49,695 nucleotides of DNA. Origin: JAYODZ01 sp965662735. Its GTDB lineage: Bacteria > Pseudomonadota > Alphaproteobacteria > RS24. Positions within the stretch are counted from its first letter, which is position 1; each line of letters opens with the position of its first letter. The notes under the pieces were generated by a model. It searched no databases. It was not told the DNA's origin and was given only the letters and a program-made list of their open reading frames with translations. Below, in pieces: positions 33,590 through 42,087 of the stretch. A program made the translations under genes and the position numbers. The stretch spans positions 1-49,695 of the forward strand of contig CBFIIU010000016.1 in assembly GCA_965662735.1 (NCBI GenBank). Reading direction: 5' to 3'.

Positions 33590-35713
33590 CTAAACTGACG
33601 ATGGCTCAATAGTATGACAGTTGAGAAGAAAACTATAGATCAGGGCTGTTTCACGCAATTGAACATAGCGACCTGCGGGCCCGCCATGGCCGGCAAACAT
33701 CTCCGTCTTGAGCAAGGTCAGCCGATCATCGGTGCGTGTCGCGCGCAATCGCGCGACCCATTTCGCCGGCTCCCAATAGGTGACGCGCGGGTCTGTGAGG
33801 CCCGCGGTCGCTAGGATATGCGGGTAGCTGGTTGCGCGAATATTTTCATAGGGTGCATAGGCCGCAATCGTCTCATAGTCGTCTTTATTGAGGATGGGGT
33901 TGCCCCATTCCGGCCATTCGGGTGGGGTCAACGGTAAGTCGGCGTCGAGCATGGTTGTTAGATTATCCACGAAAGGCACTTCGGCAATCGCCGCACAGAA
34001 TAATTCGGGCGCCATATTGACGACTGCACCGACAAGAAGCCCCCCCGCGCTGCCGCCATGAATGGAGATGTTTCCGGCGCGACTGTAATTTTGCGCGATC
34101 AGCGCGCGCGCGGCCGCAATGAAATCGAGAAAACTATTTTTCTTCTGCGCGCGCCGACCTTGCGCATACCAGTGATACCCGCAATCTTTTCCACCCCGAA
34201 TATGCGCAATGGCATAAATGAACCCGCGATCCACCAGGCTCAAACGCGATGCGGCAAAGCCCGCGGGAATCGATAGCCCATAGGCCCCATATCCATAAAG
34301 CAAGGTGGGGGCAGAGCCGTCGAGCGGCGTATCCTTATGATAGAGGACGGAGATCGGAATGCGGGCGCCATCATCTGCATCGGCCCAAAGCCGGGCTGTG
34401 ATATAATCTCGGGGCGCGTGACCGCTGGGCACGGTCTGCTGGATCATAAGCTGCGCCTGATGCGTGTTCAGGTCATAGGCATAGCTCGCGCGCGGCGTGG
34501 TCATCGAGGCGTAACTATAATGTAAGATCGGCTGCGCATAATCCGTATTTGGCAGCATGGTGAGATCATAAGCGGGCTCGGCGAGACTGATTTCGTGCGT
34601 CTCTCCCGTTTCAAAATGTTGAATATTTAAGTGACACAGAGCATCGACCCGCGCCAGCCAACACATATGATCCTTAAAAACATTGAAAGACAAAATCAGG
34701 CATGACGGTTTGGCGGGCACCAGGGTTTGCCAGTTTTCTTGGGACCCCGTGAGCTCTGGGCCTGAGGCGACGACAAGTTGAAAATCTTCGGCGAGCCCGA
34801 GTTTTTGCCAGTCTTTTTGCCAATTCGTTAAAATGATAAAGCGGTCGCGCTGTGGATCATGCTCGGGATAATACTCAATGCCGGTTTGACGTGGGGCAAC
34901 ACAAACTGCCTCGCTCAACGGATCATCACTGGGGATCACCCAGCTTTCAGACGTTTCATGATCATAAGCGGATATGACGATATAGGCACCGCTGGCTGTT
35001 TGGTCGAGACCCAGAAAAAACCCACGATCGGCTTCTTCGTAAACGCAGCTATCGTCGCTGGGGTCGGTGCCACGTTGATGACGCATGACCCGATGGGGGC
35101 GGTGATGTTCGTCAATGACGATATAAAAGAGGTAATTCCCGCATTGTGACCAAACGAGGTCGGCGCTGGCGCGTTCAATGCGATCGGGCAGCTCGGTTTG
35201 GGTGTGTGTGTCGCGAATATGAATGATCAGATATTCGCTGCCATTATGGTCGGCGGCCCAAGCCAGAAAGCGCCCATCATCTGTGGGCTGATAATTAGCG
35301 AGCTTGAAATAATCTTGTCCTTGGGCAGCGATATTGCCGTCGAGCACGACATCTGTTTCGGTCGGCCCACAATTTGGGTGTCCCCGACAAATCATGGGGT
35401 GCTCATCGCCTTCACGATATCGCGTATTCCAGGCAAACGCGCCATGGGTTTGGGGAATGGTTGTTTCATTGGGTTCAATCCGCCCCCGCATTTCAGCAAA
35501 AAGGCGGTCGCGCATGTCAGACAGCGGCTCAAGATTATACTCGGTATAGGCGTTCTCGGCTTCGAGATAGGCGCGAATGTCGCCATCGAGGCAGTCAGGT
35601 TCATGCATCACTTGCTGCCAATTATCATCGCGCAGCCATGCATAGGGATCGTCTTTAACAATACCGTGATGGGTCTCCCGATGGAGGCGTTGTTCTGCGA
35701 TCGGTGGTTTCAT
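33590..35713 (-). CDS. ptrB: Oligopeptidase B (prolyl oligopeptidase family S9A)
   Basis: A 707-residue cytosolic serine peptidase that cleaves short peptides after basic residues. N-terminal beta-propeller (about 70-400), then the alpha/beta hydrolase domain with nucleophile in HGGSAGGLLVG (serine near 553), Asp in LTDPRV near 641 and His in FAGHGGPAGRY near 674. The segment AHIRGGKDCGYHWY is the family loop before the active site. It starts three bases after the msrB stop, implying coupling with methionine sulfoxide repair. Confidence 0.93.
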   Translation of the reverse strand: MKPPIAEQRLHRETHHGIVKDDPYAWLRDDNWQQVMHEPDCLDGDIRAYLEAENAYTEYNLEPLSDMRDRLFAEMRGRIEPNETTIPQTHGAFAWNTRYREGDEHPMICRGHPNCGPTETDVVLDGNIAAQGQDYFKLANYQPTDDGRFLAWAADHNGSEYLIIHIRDTHTQTELPDRIERASADLVWSQCGNYLFYIVIDEHHRPHRVMRHQRGTDPSDDSCVYEEADRGFFLGLDQTASGAYIVISAYDHETSESWVIPSDDPLSEAVCVAPRQTGIEYYPEHDPQRDRFIILTNWQKDWQKLGLAEDFQLVVASGPELTGSQENWQTLVPAKPSCLILSFNVFKDHMCWLARVDALCHLNIQHFETGETHEISLAEPAYDLTMLPNTDYAQPILHYSYASMTTPRASYAYDLNTHQAQLMIQQTVPSGHAPRDYITARLWADADDGARIPISVLYHKDTPLDGSAPTLLYGYGAYGLSIPAGFAASRLSLVDRGFIYAIAHIRGGKDCGYHWYAQGRRAQKKNSFLDFIAAARALIAQNYSRAGNISIHGGSAGGLLVGAVVNMAPELFCAAIAEVPFVDNLTTMLDADLPLTPPEWPEWGNPILNKDDYETIAAYAPYENIRATSYPHILATAGLTDPRVTYWEPAKWVARLRATRTDDRLTLLKTEMFAGHGGPAGRYVQLRETALIYSFLLNCHTIEPSSV

Positions 35714-35716
35714 TGC

Positions 35717-36133
35717 TCAGCGTGTCTCGCCGGAAGGCGTGAAGGTCAGCGCATGTCCATTAATACAATAGCGCAAGCCCGTTGGTGGCGGGCCGTCGGG
35801 AAAAACATGACCGAGATGCCCATCGCATTGGGCGCAAACACTCTCGACCCGGCGCATGCCATGGGAGAGGTCTTCGCGATCCGCCACGGCTGTTTCGGAG
35901 ACAGCTTGGTAAAAACTCGGCCAACCGGTTCCGCTGTCATATTTCGTGGCCGCATCAAACAAAGGGGCGCCACAGCCGGCGCATGAATAGAGCCCAGGGG
36001 CTTTATTGTCCCAAAAAGGTCCTGAAAATGGCGGCTCGGTCCCCCCGCATCGCATGACCGTATACTGGGCATCAGACAGCTCGGCTTGCCATTCCGCATC
36101 GGTTTTTTGAATAGGGGGGCGATGTTCGCTCAT
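35717..36133 (-). CDS. msrB: Peptide methionine-R-sulfoxide reductase
   Basis: A 138-residue MsrB that reduces methionine-R-sulfoxide in proteins. Zinc cysteines CAGC and CAQC, substrate site SGTGWPSFYQ (about 66-75) and the catalytic cysteine in RYCINGHALTF. That last motif usually reads RYCINS-A-L or RHCVNG-S-L; the His in NGHAL is slightly unusual. Length is normal. AGAGG lies before the ATG at 36133. Confidence 0.95.
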   Translation of the reverse strand: MSEHRPPIQKTDAEWQAELSDAQYTVMRCGGTEPPFSGPFWDNKAPGLYSCAGCGAPLFDAATKYDSGTGWPSFYQAVSETAVADREDLSHGMRRVESVCAQCDGHLGHVFPDGPPPTGLRYCINGHALTFTPSGETR

Positions 36134-36165
36134 TCGTCAGGACCTCTTAAAAGATGCTCGCTCGT

Positions 36166-36618
36166 CTATTCGAAGAGGAGGGTGAGTGTTTCAGCGATGA
36201 GGGCGGGGCGATCATTGCCCTCGATTTCGATCGAGACTTCAGAGGTGAACAACATGCCCCCCGCTTTCTCTTCGGCCGATAGTAATTTCACGCGGGCACG
36301 CACACGAGAATTCACGGGCACCATATTCGTGAAGCGGAGTTTATTGGCGCCATAATTAATGCCGCGCGAGACCGATTTGACCCCCGAGATGCCGCTCGTC
36401 AGCATCGGTAAAAGCGATAAGGTCAAAAAGCCGTGGGCAATGGTTGGCATGCCCAGTTCTTTTTGAGCGCGTTCAGCATCAAGGTGAATCCATTGATGGT
36501 CGCCTGTCGCGTCCGCAAATAAATTGATCCGTTCTTGGTCAATTTGCAGCCAATCGCTGACCCCCATCTCCTCGCCGGCCGCTGCCGCATACTCTTTTAA
36601 GTTTTCAAAAATACGCAT
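36166..36618 (-). CDS. MaoC-like dehydratase (R-specific enoyl-CoA hydratase type)
   Basis: A 150-residue hot-dog-fold protein. The hydratase motif with Asp and His is DATGDHQWIHLD (about 36-47), followed by AQKELGMPTIAHGFLTLSLLP. It hydrates trans-2-enoyl-CoA to (R)-3-hydroxyacyl-CoA, linking beta-oxidation to polyester or other pathways (family knowledge). AAGGAG lies at good distance before the ATG at 36618. It follows the acyl-CoA ligase by 50 bases on the same strand. Confidence 0.9.
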   Translation of the reverse strand: MRIFENLKEYAAAAGEEMGVSDWLQIDQERINLFADATGDHQWIHLDAERAQKELGMPTIAHGFLTLSLLPMLTSGISGVKSVSRGINYGANKLRFTNMVPVNSRVRARVKLLSAEEKAGGMLFTSEVSIEIEGNDRPALIAETLTLLFE

Positions 36619-36668
36619 GATGTTTCTCCTTCATTTCTAAATAGACACGTTCACATATATAGCGTGGG

Positions 36669-38219
36669 TCAAACGATTTTGCTGTTTTTATTGCCCCAAT
36701 AGCGATCACGGACCAGGCGTTTATATAATTTTCCAGTTGGGTGTCGGGGAAGCTCGGGGTCGAAATCGACCGAGCGTGGGCATTTGATTGCCGACAGGTT
36801 CGCCGTGCAAAAAGCAATGAGTTCTGCTTCGAGATCGGGTCCGGCCTCATCCCAATTCATGGGTTGTACGACGGCCTTCACTTCTTCCCCAAAATCTTCA
36901 TTGGGAACCCCGATCACCGCAACATCTGCGACTTTCGGGTGGGTGATTAAGAGGTTTTCCGTTTCTTGCGGGTAAATATTTACGCCACCCGAAATGATCA
37001 TAAACGCTTTTCGATCGGTCAGGTACAGATAGCCCTCTTCATCGACACGCCCCACATCACCGAGCGTCGTCCATTGCGGGTTGGTCGGGTGGCGACTATC
37101 CGCGGTTTTTTGAGGGTCATTATAATATTCAAATTGTGGCCCCTCTAACTCGAAGTAAATGGTGCCTTCATCGCCAATGGGAACCTCCGCATTGTCCTCG
37201 CCGCAAATATGAATGATCCCCAACAAGGCGCGCCCAACGGATCCTTCATGCCCCAGCCATTCTTCCGAGTTGATCGCACAAAAGCCGTTTCCTTCGCTGC
37301 CCGCATAATATTCATAGATGACCGGGCCCCACCATTCGATCATTTGCCGCTTCACCTCTATGGGGCAAGGGGCGGCGGCGTGAATGGCATATTGTAATGA
37401 GGACACGTCATATTTTTTCCGCACATCCTCGGGAAGTTTTAGCATCCGAACAAACATGGTGGGCACCCACTGACTATGCGTCACCTGATGCTTTTCAATC
37501 AGAGCTAGGGCTTCTTCAGGGTCGAAATGCTCCATGATAATGCAGGTCGATCCCGCCGCCATAAACGCCATATTATAGCGCAAAGGAGCCGCGTGATAGA
37601 GCGGCGCTGGCGAGAGATAGACGGCCTCTCCCGAGAGACCATAGAGAAACGAAATCATTTGAATGAGCGCATCAGGCTCATCGATGGGGCCCGAAGGTAA
37701 TTGACGGCGAATACCCTTTGGTCGTCCGGTGGTGCCGGAGGAATAGAGCATATCAAGACCGCGACATTCATCGGCAATCGGTGTCGCGGGCTGGGCATCG
37801 CGCGCAGCAAAATAATCGACATATCCCGTGATCGCCCCGCCTATGACATATTTTTTAATATCGGCGGATAAAACATCATGCAATTGGGTGGCGACATCTT
37901 TGACATAGGTTGAAACGAACAGCATCTTTGCATTGCAGTCGCCGAGAATATACTCAACCTCAGAAACCGTGAGGCGTGACGAAATGGCGGTGTAATAGAT
38001 GCCCGCGCGTTGGGCGGCCCAGCAGATCTCAAAAAACTGCGGATTATTATCCATAAAAATGGCAATTCCGTCGCCGGCATTAACACCATTTGCGCGAAAT
38101 AATTGGGCAATTTGATTGGATCGGTCATTCAGTTGACGATAGGTAACCTGTTCGCCCGATTGCGCCATTTGATAGGCAATTTTGTCCGGATTATTCTGCG
38201 CGTGCACAAAAGGATGCAT
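36669..38219 (-). CDS. AMP-forming acyl-CoA synthetase
   Basis: A 516-residue ANL-superfamily ligase, distinct from the one at 24794. P-loop LYSSGTTGRPKGIRR near 157-171, A5 YEYYAGSEGNG near 305, GDVGRVDEEGYLYLTDR near 396-412 and the catalytic-lysine region HPTGKLYKR near the C-terminus. The YYAGSEG form of A5 is typical of the fatty-acid or aromatic-acid ligases annotated as acyl-CoA synthetase in Actinobacteria and Alphaproteobacteria. Grouped with the MaoC gene downstream and divergent from an enoyl-CoA hydratase, suggesting a small acyl-CoA degradation locus. Confidence 0.92.
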   Translation of the reverse strand: MHPFVHAQNNPDKIAYQMAQSGEQVTYRQLNDRSNQIAQLFRANGVNAGDGIAIFMDNNPQFFEICWAAQRAGIYYTAISSRLTVSEVEYILGDCNAKMLFVSTYVKDVATQLHDVLSADIKKYVIGGAITGYVDYFAARDAQPATPIADECRGLDMLYSSGTTGRPKGIRRQLPSGPIDEPDALIQMISFLYGLSGEAVYLSPAPLYHAAPLRYNMAFMAAGSTCIIMEHFDPEEALALIEKHQVTHSQWVPTMFVRMLKLPEDVRKKYDVSSLQYAIHAAAPCPIEVKRQMIEWWGPVIYEYYAGSEGNGFCAINSEEWLGHEGSVGRALLGIIHICGEDNAEVPIGDEGTIYFELEGPQFEYYNDPQKTADSRHPTNPQWTTLGDVGRVDEEGYLYLTDRKAFMIISGGVNIYPQETENLLITHPKVADVAVIGVPNEDFGEEVKAVVQPMNWDEAGPDLEAELIAFCTANLSAIKCPRSVDFDPELPRHPTGKLYKRLVRDRYWGNKNSKIV

Positions 38220-38405
38220 GATTTACTCCCACATGAAATTCTTGCCTAACGCACTATAGCTGACCTATGGTTCTCGGCAAGTCGGCGATGACGGATCTTT
38301 CAGATAGCCCACAGGACGCAAAGTCGCATGGGATGGGGCTGGCATTTGTGATCGGATCGACGCAGAATTTTGAATAAATGCCTAACCGCACGATGAGGAG
38401 TAGCC

Positions 38406-39314
38406 ATGTCATATGAGCAAATCAAAACGGAAATCGACGATCACGGTATCATGACCATGACCCTTTATCGGCCGGATTCAATGAATGCCTTCACAGCTAA
38501 AATGATGTTCGAAATGATCGACGCCATGGATAAGGCGGATGCGGATGATGCGGTGAAAGCAATTATTGTGACCGGGCATGGCGAGCGCGCTTTTTGTGCA
38601 GGCGCGGATTTGTCCTCCGGCGGTGACACATTTGACTATGATAATCGTGCCGATGCACCGCGGAGTGGGTCGCCTCTGCAAGCCGATGGATCCATTGACT
38701 GGTCGCATGATGCGGTGCGCGATGGCGGGGGACGGGTCACCTTGCGGTTCTACCAATCAATTAAGCCGATTATCGGCGCCATTAATGGTGCATCCGTGGG
38801 CATTGGTGCGACCATGCAATTGCCGATGGATGTCAGGATCGCCAGCGATAAGGCACGCTTCGGCTTTGTCTTCGCGCGTCGCGGCATTGTTCCGGAAGCC
38901 TGTTCGAGTTGGTTCTTGCCGCGCATTGTTGGCATCTCCAAAGCCTTGGATTGGTGCTATTCAGGCCGGATTTTCGATGCGCAAGAAGCATTGGCCGCGG
39001 GGCTGGTGAGCGAAGTGGTTCCCGGTGCGAGCTTGCTCGATCGGGCGCGCGAAGTTGCCATGTCTTATATCGAACAATCGGCCCCCGTTTCCGTGGCGCT
39101 GACCCGTCAAATGATGTGGCGGATGCTCGGTGCGGACCATCCTATGGAAGCGCATAAAATCGACAGCCGCGCGATTTACGCGCGGGGTCGGCAAGCCGAT
39201 GCCAAGGAAGGGGTGATGTCATTCCTTGAAAAACGAGCTGCGCAATTTGAGAACAGCCCGAGTGCCGATATGCCCGATTTTTATCCGTGGTGGGAAGAGC
39301 GCAACTATTCGTAA
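38406..39314 (+). CDS. Enoyl-CoA hydratase/isomerase (crotonase family)
   Basis: A 302-residue crotonase-fold protein. The oxyanion-hole segments are AFCAGADLSSGGD (about 63-75) and GAINGASVGIGATM (about 123-136), followed by FGFVFARRGIVPEACSSWFLPR with a glutamate at the usual catalytic position (PEAC). Slightly longer than the standard 260 because of an insert around 75-105. AGGAG precedes the ATG at 38406. Divergent from the acyl-CoA synthetase, sharing a 186-bp promoter spacer. Confidence 0.93.
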   Translation: MSYEQIKTEIDDHGIMTMTLYRPDSMNAFTAKMMFEMIDAMDKADADDAVKAIIVTGHGERAFCAGADLSSGGDTFDYDNRADAPRSGSPLQADGSIDWSHDAVRDGGGRVTLRFYQSIKPIIGAINGASVGIGATMQLPMDVRIASDKARFGFVFARRGIVPEACSSWFLPRIVGISKALDWCYSGRIFDAQEALAAGLVSEVVPGASLLDRAREVAMSYIEQSAPVSVALTRQMMWRMLGADHPMEAHKIDSRAIYARGRQADAKEGVMSFLEKRAAQFENSPSADMPDFYPWWEERNYS

Positions 39315-39378
39315 GGCCGCCAATTTAATCGGCTGATTTATGGGGTGAGTGGTTCGGGGTTTTTTGAACCCCCAACCT

Positions 39379-40605
39379 CTAACTGTCAGTTTGGGGGCGA
39401 CGGATGGTGAGGATCGGCGTTGCGATGGCAATGCCAATGCTGGCTATAATCATTAAAAGTGCTGCCAAGGCCGGGGTCTCGCGCAGGCCAATAAGGGGGG
39501 ACAACATGCCCACCACAAACGCGCCAAAGGGCGCGAGGCCGATAAAGCACATATTATAAAGGGCAAGAATTTGCGCGCGCATGCGCGGTGGCGAGGCCAC
39601 CTGCACAACGGTTCGGCTCAGCGTCATGTTGAACCCTCCGCACATGCCCCAGATAAAAGCAAATAGGCACGTCAAATTAAAATCGGTGGATTGGGTCATC
39701 ACAAAAAGCGACGCGGCGCCGGCCGATGTGCCCGCCACCATCCAACGTCCCCATGCTTCAAGGGGGCGTCGAAACATTAATGTGACCGTCGTGAGAATGG
39801 TGCCGCCCCAAAAACACAGATTGATCAGGCTGATTTCAAATTGGCCTCCGCCAAACAAGTCGCGAACAATCAAGGGAATGCTGACCATAAAGGGCCCGAA
39901 GAAAAATATACCGACGGCCAGATTGATCAAAAGCGCTGGAAATAAGAGCGGCGATCGATAGGCGGTGATCAGGCCATCAATCCATCGTTTCCCGGGCTCG
40001 GGCCCATGCTCTTCTGAAAGGGGAGGGTAGCTCGGCAAACGCAGCGCCGCGATGAGGCCAACCGCCAGAATGAAGGCGTGCATGGCGGGCAGGGTCCAAG
40101 GCCCAGCCAAAGGGGCGGCCATGGCGGCAAGGGTGAAGCCAAAAAGTTGTGCCGCAAATTGCGTCAGCATCGCGGCGGTCACCGCATGTTGGATGTCTTT
40201 TGAGGAAACCCTTGGTAAAAGCGCATCGCGTGTGGGTGCCGAAAAAGCTGAGATTGCCCCCATCGAAAACGCGAAGACGAGTATATTCCAGTAACTCAGA
40301 TGATCCGACCAGACCAGCCAGAAAATCATGATCGGCGGCAAGACGGCAAAGGCATGAACCGCGACCAGCATTTTGCGCGCGTCGACCCGGTCGGCCATCC
40401 GACCTGTGAACAGTAGGAGAAGAAGCTGGGGAACGAAGATAGCGACTTGCGCGAGGGCGAGCTCTTGGGGGCTTGCGCGTAAATACACAGCAACCAAGGT
40501 AGGGATCATTACAAATTGTAATCCCATTCCACAAAACCAGCTCGCGACCCCTGTCAGATAAGCGGTAAAAGCGGATCTGGAAGATGACTGGTCTTGATCA
40601 CGCAT
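39379..40605 (-). CDS. MFS transporter
   Basis: A 408-residue twelve-helix MFS protein. Motif A after helix 2 is GRMADRVDARKM (about 66-77). The pattern, including NAVGIFFFGPF-like helix 7 text and the loose second half, resembles the enterobactin-exporter/MFS_3 type. AGGGT sits before the ATG at 40605. A near-perfect palindrome (40636-40653) lies 31-48 bases upstream and a winged-helix regulator gene lies upstream on the same strand, so drug- or metabolite-responsive control is likely. Confidence 0.87.
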   Translation of the reverse strand: MRDQDQSSSRSAFTAYLTGVASWFCGMGLQFVMIPTLVAVYLRASPQELALAQVAIFVPQLLLLLFTGRMADRVDARKMLVAVHAFAVLPPIMIFWLVWSDHLSYWNILVFAFSMGAISAFSAPTRDALLPRVSSKDIQHAVTAAMLTQFAAQLFGFTLAAMAAPLAGPWTLPAMHAFILAVGLIAALRLPSYPPLSEEHGPEPGKRWIDGLITAYRSPLLFPALLINLAVGIFFFGPFMVSIPLIVRDLFGGGQFEISLINLCFWGGTILTTVTLMFRRPLEAWGRWMVAGTSAGAASLFVMTQSTDFNLTCLFAFIWGMCGGFNMTLSRTVVQVASPPRMRAQILALYNMCFIGLAPFGAFVVGMLSPLIGLRETPALAALLMIIASIGIAIATPILTIRRPQTDS

Positions 40606-40635
40606 ATACTACCCTTTTACGCACTCATCTGGTCT

Positions 40636-40653
40636 GGTACCAGCTCTGGTACC
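40636..40653. promoter_or_regulatory. Palindromic operator candidate upstream of the MFS gene
   Basis: GGTACCAG-CT-CTGGTACC, perfect 8-bp arms around a 2-base centre, 31-48 bases before the MFS start. CTGG/TGGTACC elements recur on both sides (40631-40661). Confidence 0.5.
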
Positions 40654-40741
40654 TAGTCTGGCATCCACGCTAATCTATAACGACCGTGTCTCGGCCTTTA
40701 CACAGATGAGCGTGGCTTCATCTATAGCCGGCTCGAGCCAT

Positions 40742-40761
40742 ATTAATTTGGCTAAATTAAT
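40742..40761. promoter_or_regulatory. AT-rich palindrome between regulator and MFS genes
   Basis: ATTAATTT-GGCT-AAATTAAT has perfect 8-bp arms and a 4-base centre. It lies 131 bases after the stop of the winged-helix gene and 137 bases before the MFS start. No T-run follows on either strand. Confidence 0.4.
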
Positions 40762-40891
40762 TCAGCTAAGAGCTTATATCGCGTTCTCGGTCGAGCCCAA
40801 AGGGTTAAAACTCTCGCGATTTTTGCGATCTCCATAGGGCCTCGATTGAATAGAGGCAGCGCTGACCCCGTTTGGCCTTAACTGTCTCGCC

Positions 40892-41359
40892 TCAATGAGG
40901 GTCAGATGGTTCCCCATCAACGTCAAATATTGAGAAGTCAAAGCTTGCCGCTGTTTGGTTGATGAGGTTCTTAAACTCAGCCGTGGGCGTGTAAAGCTCA
41001 GAACGTCCAATGCGCTGTTGAACTTCGATGAAGCCAAATTGCTCAAACCGAACCAGAGCCGCACGGATGGTGCCATAAGCTCGCCCGGTAATCTCGACAA
41101 CGTTCTTGGTGACGGTCGCGCGGCCTTTCGCGTCATTGGCGATAACGGTGAGCAAAATCGCCCAATCTTCGGATGACGGAGAGGAGGTTCGGAATAATTG
41201 CTGCCCGCACCGAAATGCATTGAGCAAAATATTGATAAATAAGAGGCCGGACCCATCAAGACCCTCGATGGGCGTGATAATGCGTTCTGGTAATGCCCCT
41301 TGGCATGCGCTTGTTTTAAAATCCGACAGCTCGGATAGTGCGGGTAATTTATGAATCAC
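40892..41359 (-). CDS. Winged-helix (MarR-like) transcriptional regulator, hypothetical
   Basis: 155 residues from a GTG at 41359. The centre (about 67-120) reads as a winged helix: DWAILLTVIANDAKGRATVTK, then VEITGRAYGTIRAALVRFEQ as helix-turn-helix, then a wing FIEVQQRIGRSELY. This resembles MarR-family or related regulators, though I cannot name the subfamily. A TTGACA box overlapped by a CATTGA/TCAATG palindrome lies upstream, suggesting self-repression, and the downstream MFS gene carries another palindrome. The ribosome site is weak (GGGG). The overlapping open frame at 40774-41259 was judged a shadow. Confidence 0.65.
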   Translation of the reverse strand: MIHKLPALSELSDFKTSACQGALPERIITPIEGLDGSGLLFINILLNAFRCGQQLFRTSSPSSEDWAILLTVIANDAKGRATVTKNVVEITGRAYGTIRAALVRFEQFGFIEVQQRIGRSELYTPTAEFKNLINQTAASFDFSIFDVDGEPSDPH

Positions 41360-41423
41360 TGATACGCCCCATTTTTATTTTTGTTGTGAGCGGCAAAATT
41401 CAAGCGGTATTTCTTAATAAGTG

Positions 41424-41454
41424 AGCATAGTGGCCAATCTCATTGATATGTCAA
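41424..41454 (-). promoter_or_regulatory. Probable promoter of the winged-helix regulator gene
   Basis: On the minus strand a perfect TTGACA (41454-41449) and, after 19 bp, TATGCT (41429-41424), about 65 bases before the GTG start. The -35 lies inside the palindrome at 41441-41456. Confidence 0.45.
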
Positions 41455-41456
41455 TG
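41441..41456. promoter_or_regulatory. Operator-like palindrome over the -35 box
   Basis: CATTGA-TATG-TCAATG has perfect 6-bp arms with a 4-base centre. The TTGA...TCAA core is of the kind bound by MarR-type dimers. It covers the TTGACA of the regulator promoter. Confidence 0.5.
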
Positions 41457-41640
41457 CTTCGGAGATGAGTTTGCCCGACGATACTTAAGGAATTGTAAAC
41501 GCGACTTAATTTTTTGATGAGGGGCAAGGCAAAATGGCGTCAGGCCATTGATGATTCTCTCAAATTTTGAATATTCACACCGTCGAACGCCGATTTGCTA
41601 GGCTGATCAGACCGCTCATAACAAATATTGGGAGGGTCGC

Positions 41641-42087
41641 ATGGGCTATCTGCGCCGAACAACACGACACGCGACGTCATTGAACGTGTCTCATATCTGT
41701 GCTGTTGGGAGACAGCGCGATATGCAAAAATTTTATTTGGCCATTGGGTTGGTCGCGAGTGTCGGGCAGATCAATGCAGGATATTTGATCAATCGTGCGC
41801 GCGGATCTCGCCGAATTGTTGAGTATCGACGCATCGCGCATTATTTGTCCCATGTTGTAATGGGCTTGTCGATGATGACGGTTGCTCGTTTGTCGCAGCG
41901 ACATCACACCTCAATTATCGACACCTGCCACGTGATCGAAGAGCGCCGAGACGATCCGCAATTCGATAAAATGCTGAGCTATGCCGAGCTGGCGCTCATT
42001 CAAATTGATCAAAGTCTCGTCGATGATGCCGCAATTCTGCAACAGTCTTCTGCCATTACCTGCGACCTACATCAGGTGCAACATTGA
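41641..42087 (+). CDS. DnaA C-terminal-domain-like DNA-binding protein
   Basis: A 148-residue protein whose middle (about 57-115) resembles domain IV of DnaA, the part that binds DnaA boxes: RIVEYRRIAHYLSHVVMGLS, then VARLSQRHHTSIIDTCHVIEE, matching the DnaA pattern GxRDHTTVLHAxxxIE. The His-Thr pair that contacts the box in E. coli DnaA is present as HHTS. There is no AAA+ ATPase domain, so it is not the initiator. Such stand-alone proteins sit beside DUF6456 genes in other Alphaproteobacteria. GGGAGGG precedes the ATG at 41641. Its TGA overlaps the next start as TTGA. Confidence 0.72.
   Translation: MGYLRRTTRHATSLNVSHICAVGRQRDMQKFYLAIGLVASVGQINAGYLINRARGSRRIVEYRRIAHYLSHVVMGLSMMTVARLSQRHHTSIIDTCHVIEERRDDPQFDKMLSYAELALIQIDQSLVDDAAILQQSSAITCDLHQVQH

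Noticed and set aside
39369..39397. CCCCCAA/TTGGGGG hairpin and nearby GGGGTTTTTTGAACCCC at the crotonase/MFS junction
   Set aside because: Stems exist, but neither has a T-run after the stem on either strand and one includes the MFS stop in its loop; not clear enough to call a terminator.
40774..41259. Minus-strand frame of 161 codons overlapping the regulator gene
   Set aside because: Basic, low-information sequence with no fold pattern; the other frame carries a recognisable winged helix and promoter.
41641..42087. Replication initiator dnaA and an origin of replication
   Set aside because: Only a domain-IV-like segment is present with no AAA+ domain, and I saw no cluster of DnaA boxes or dnaN/recF neighbours.
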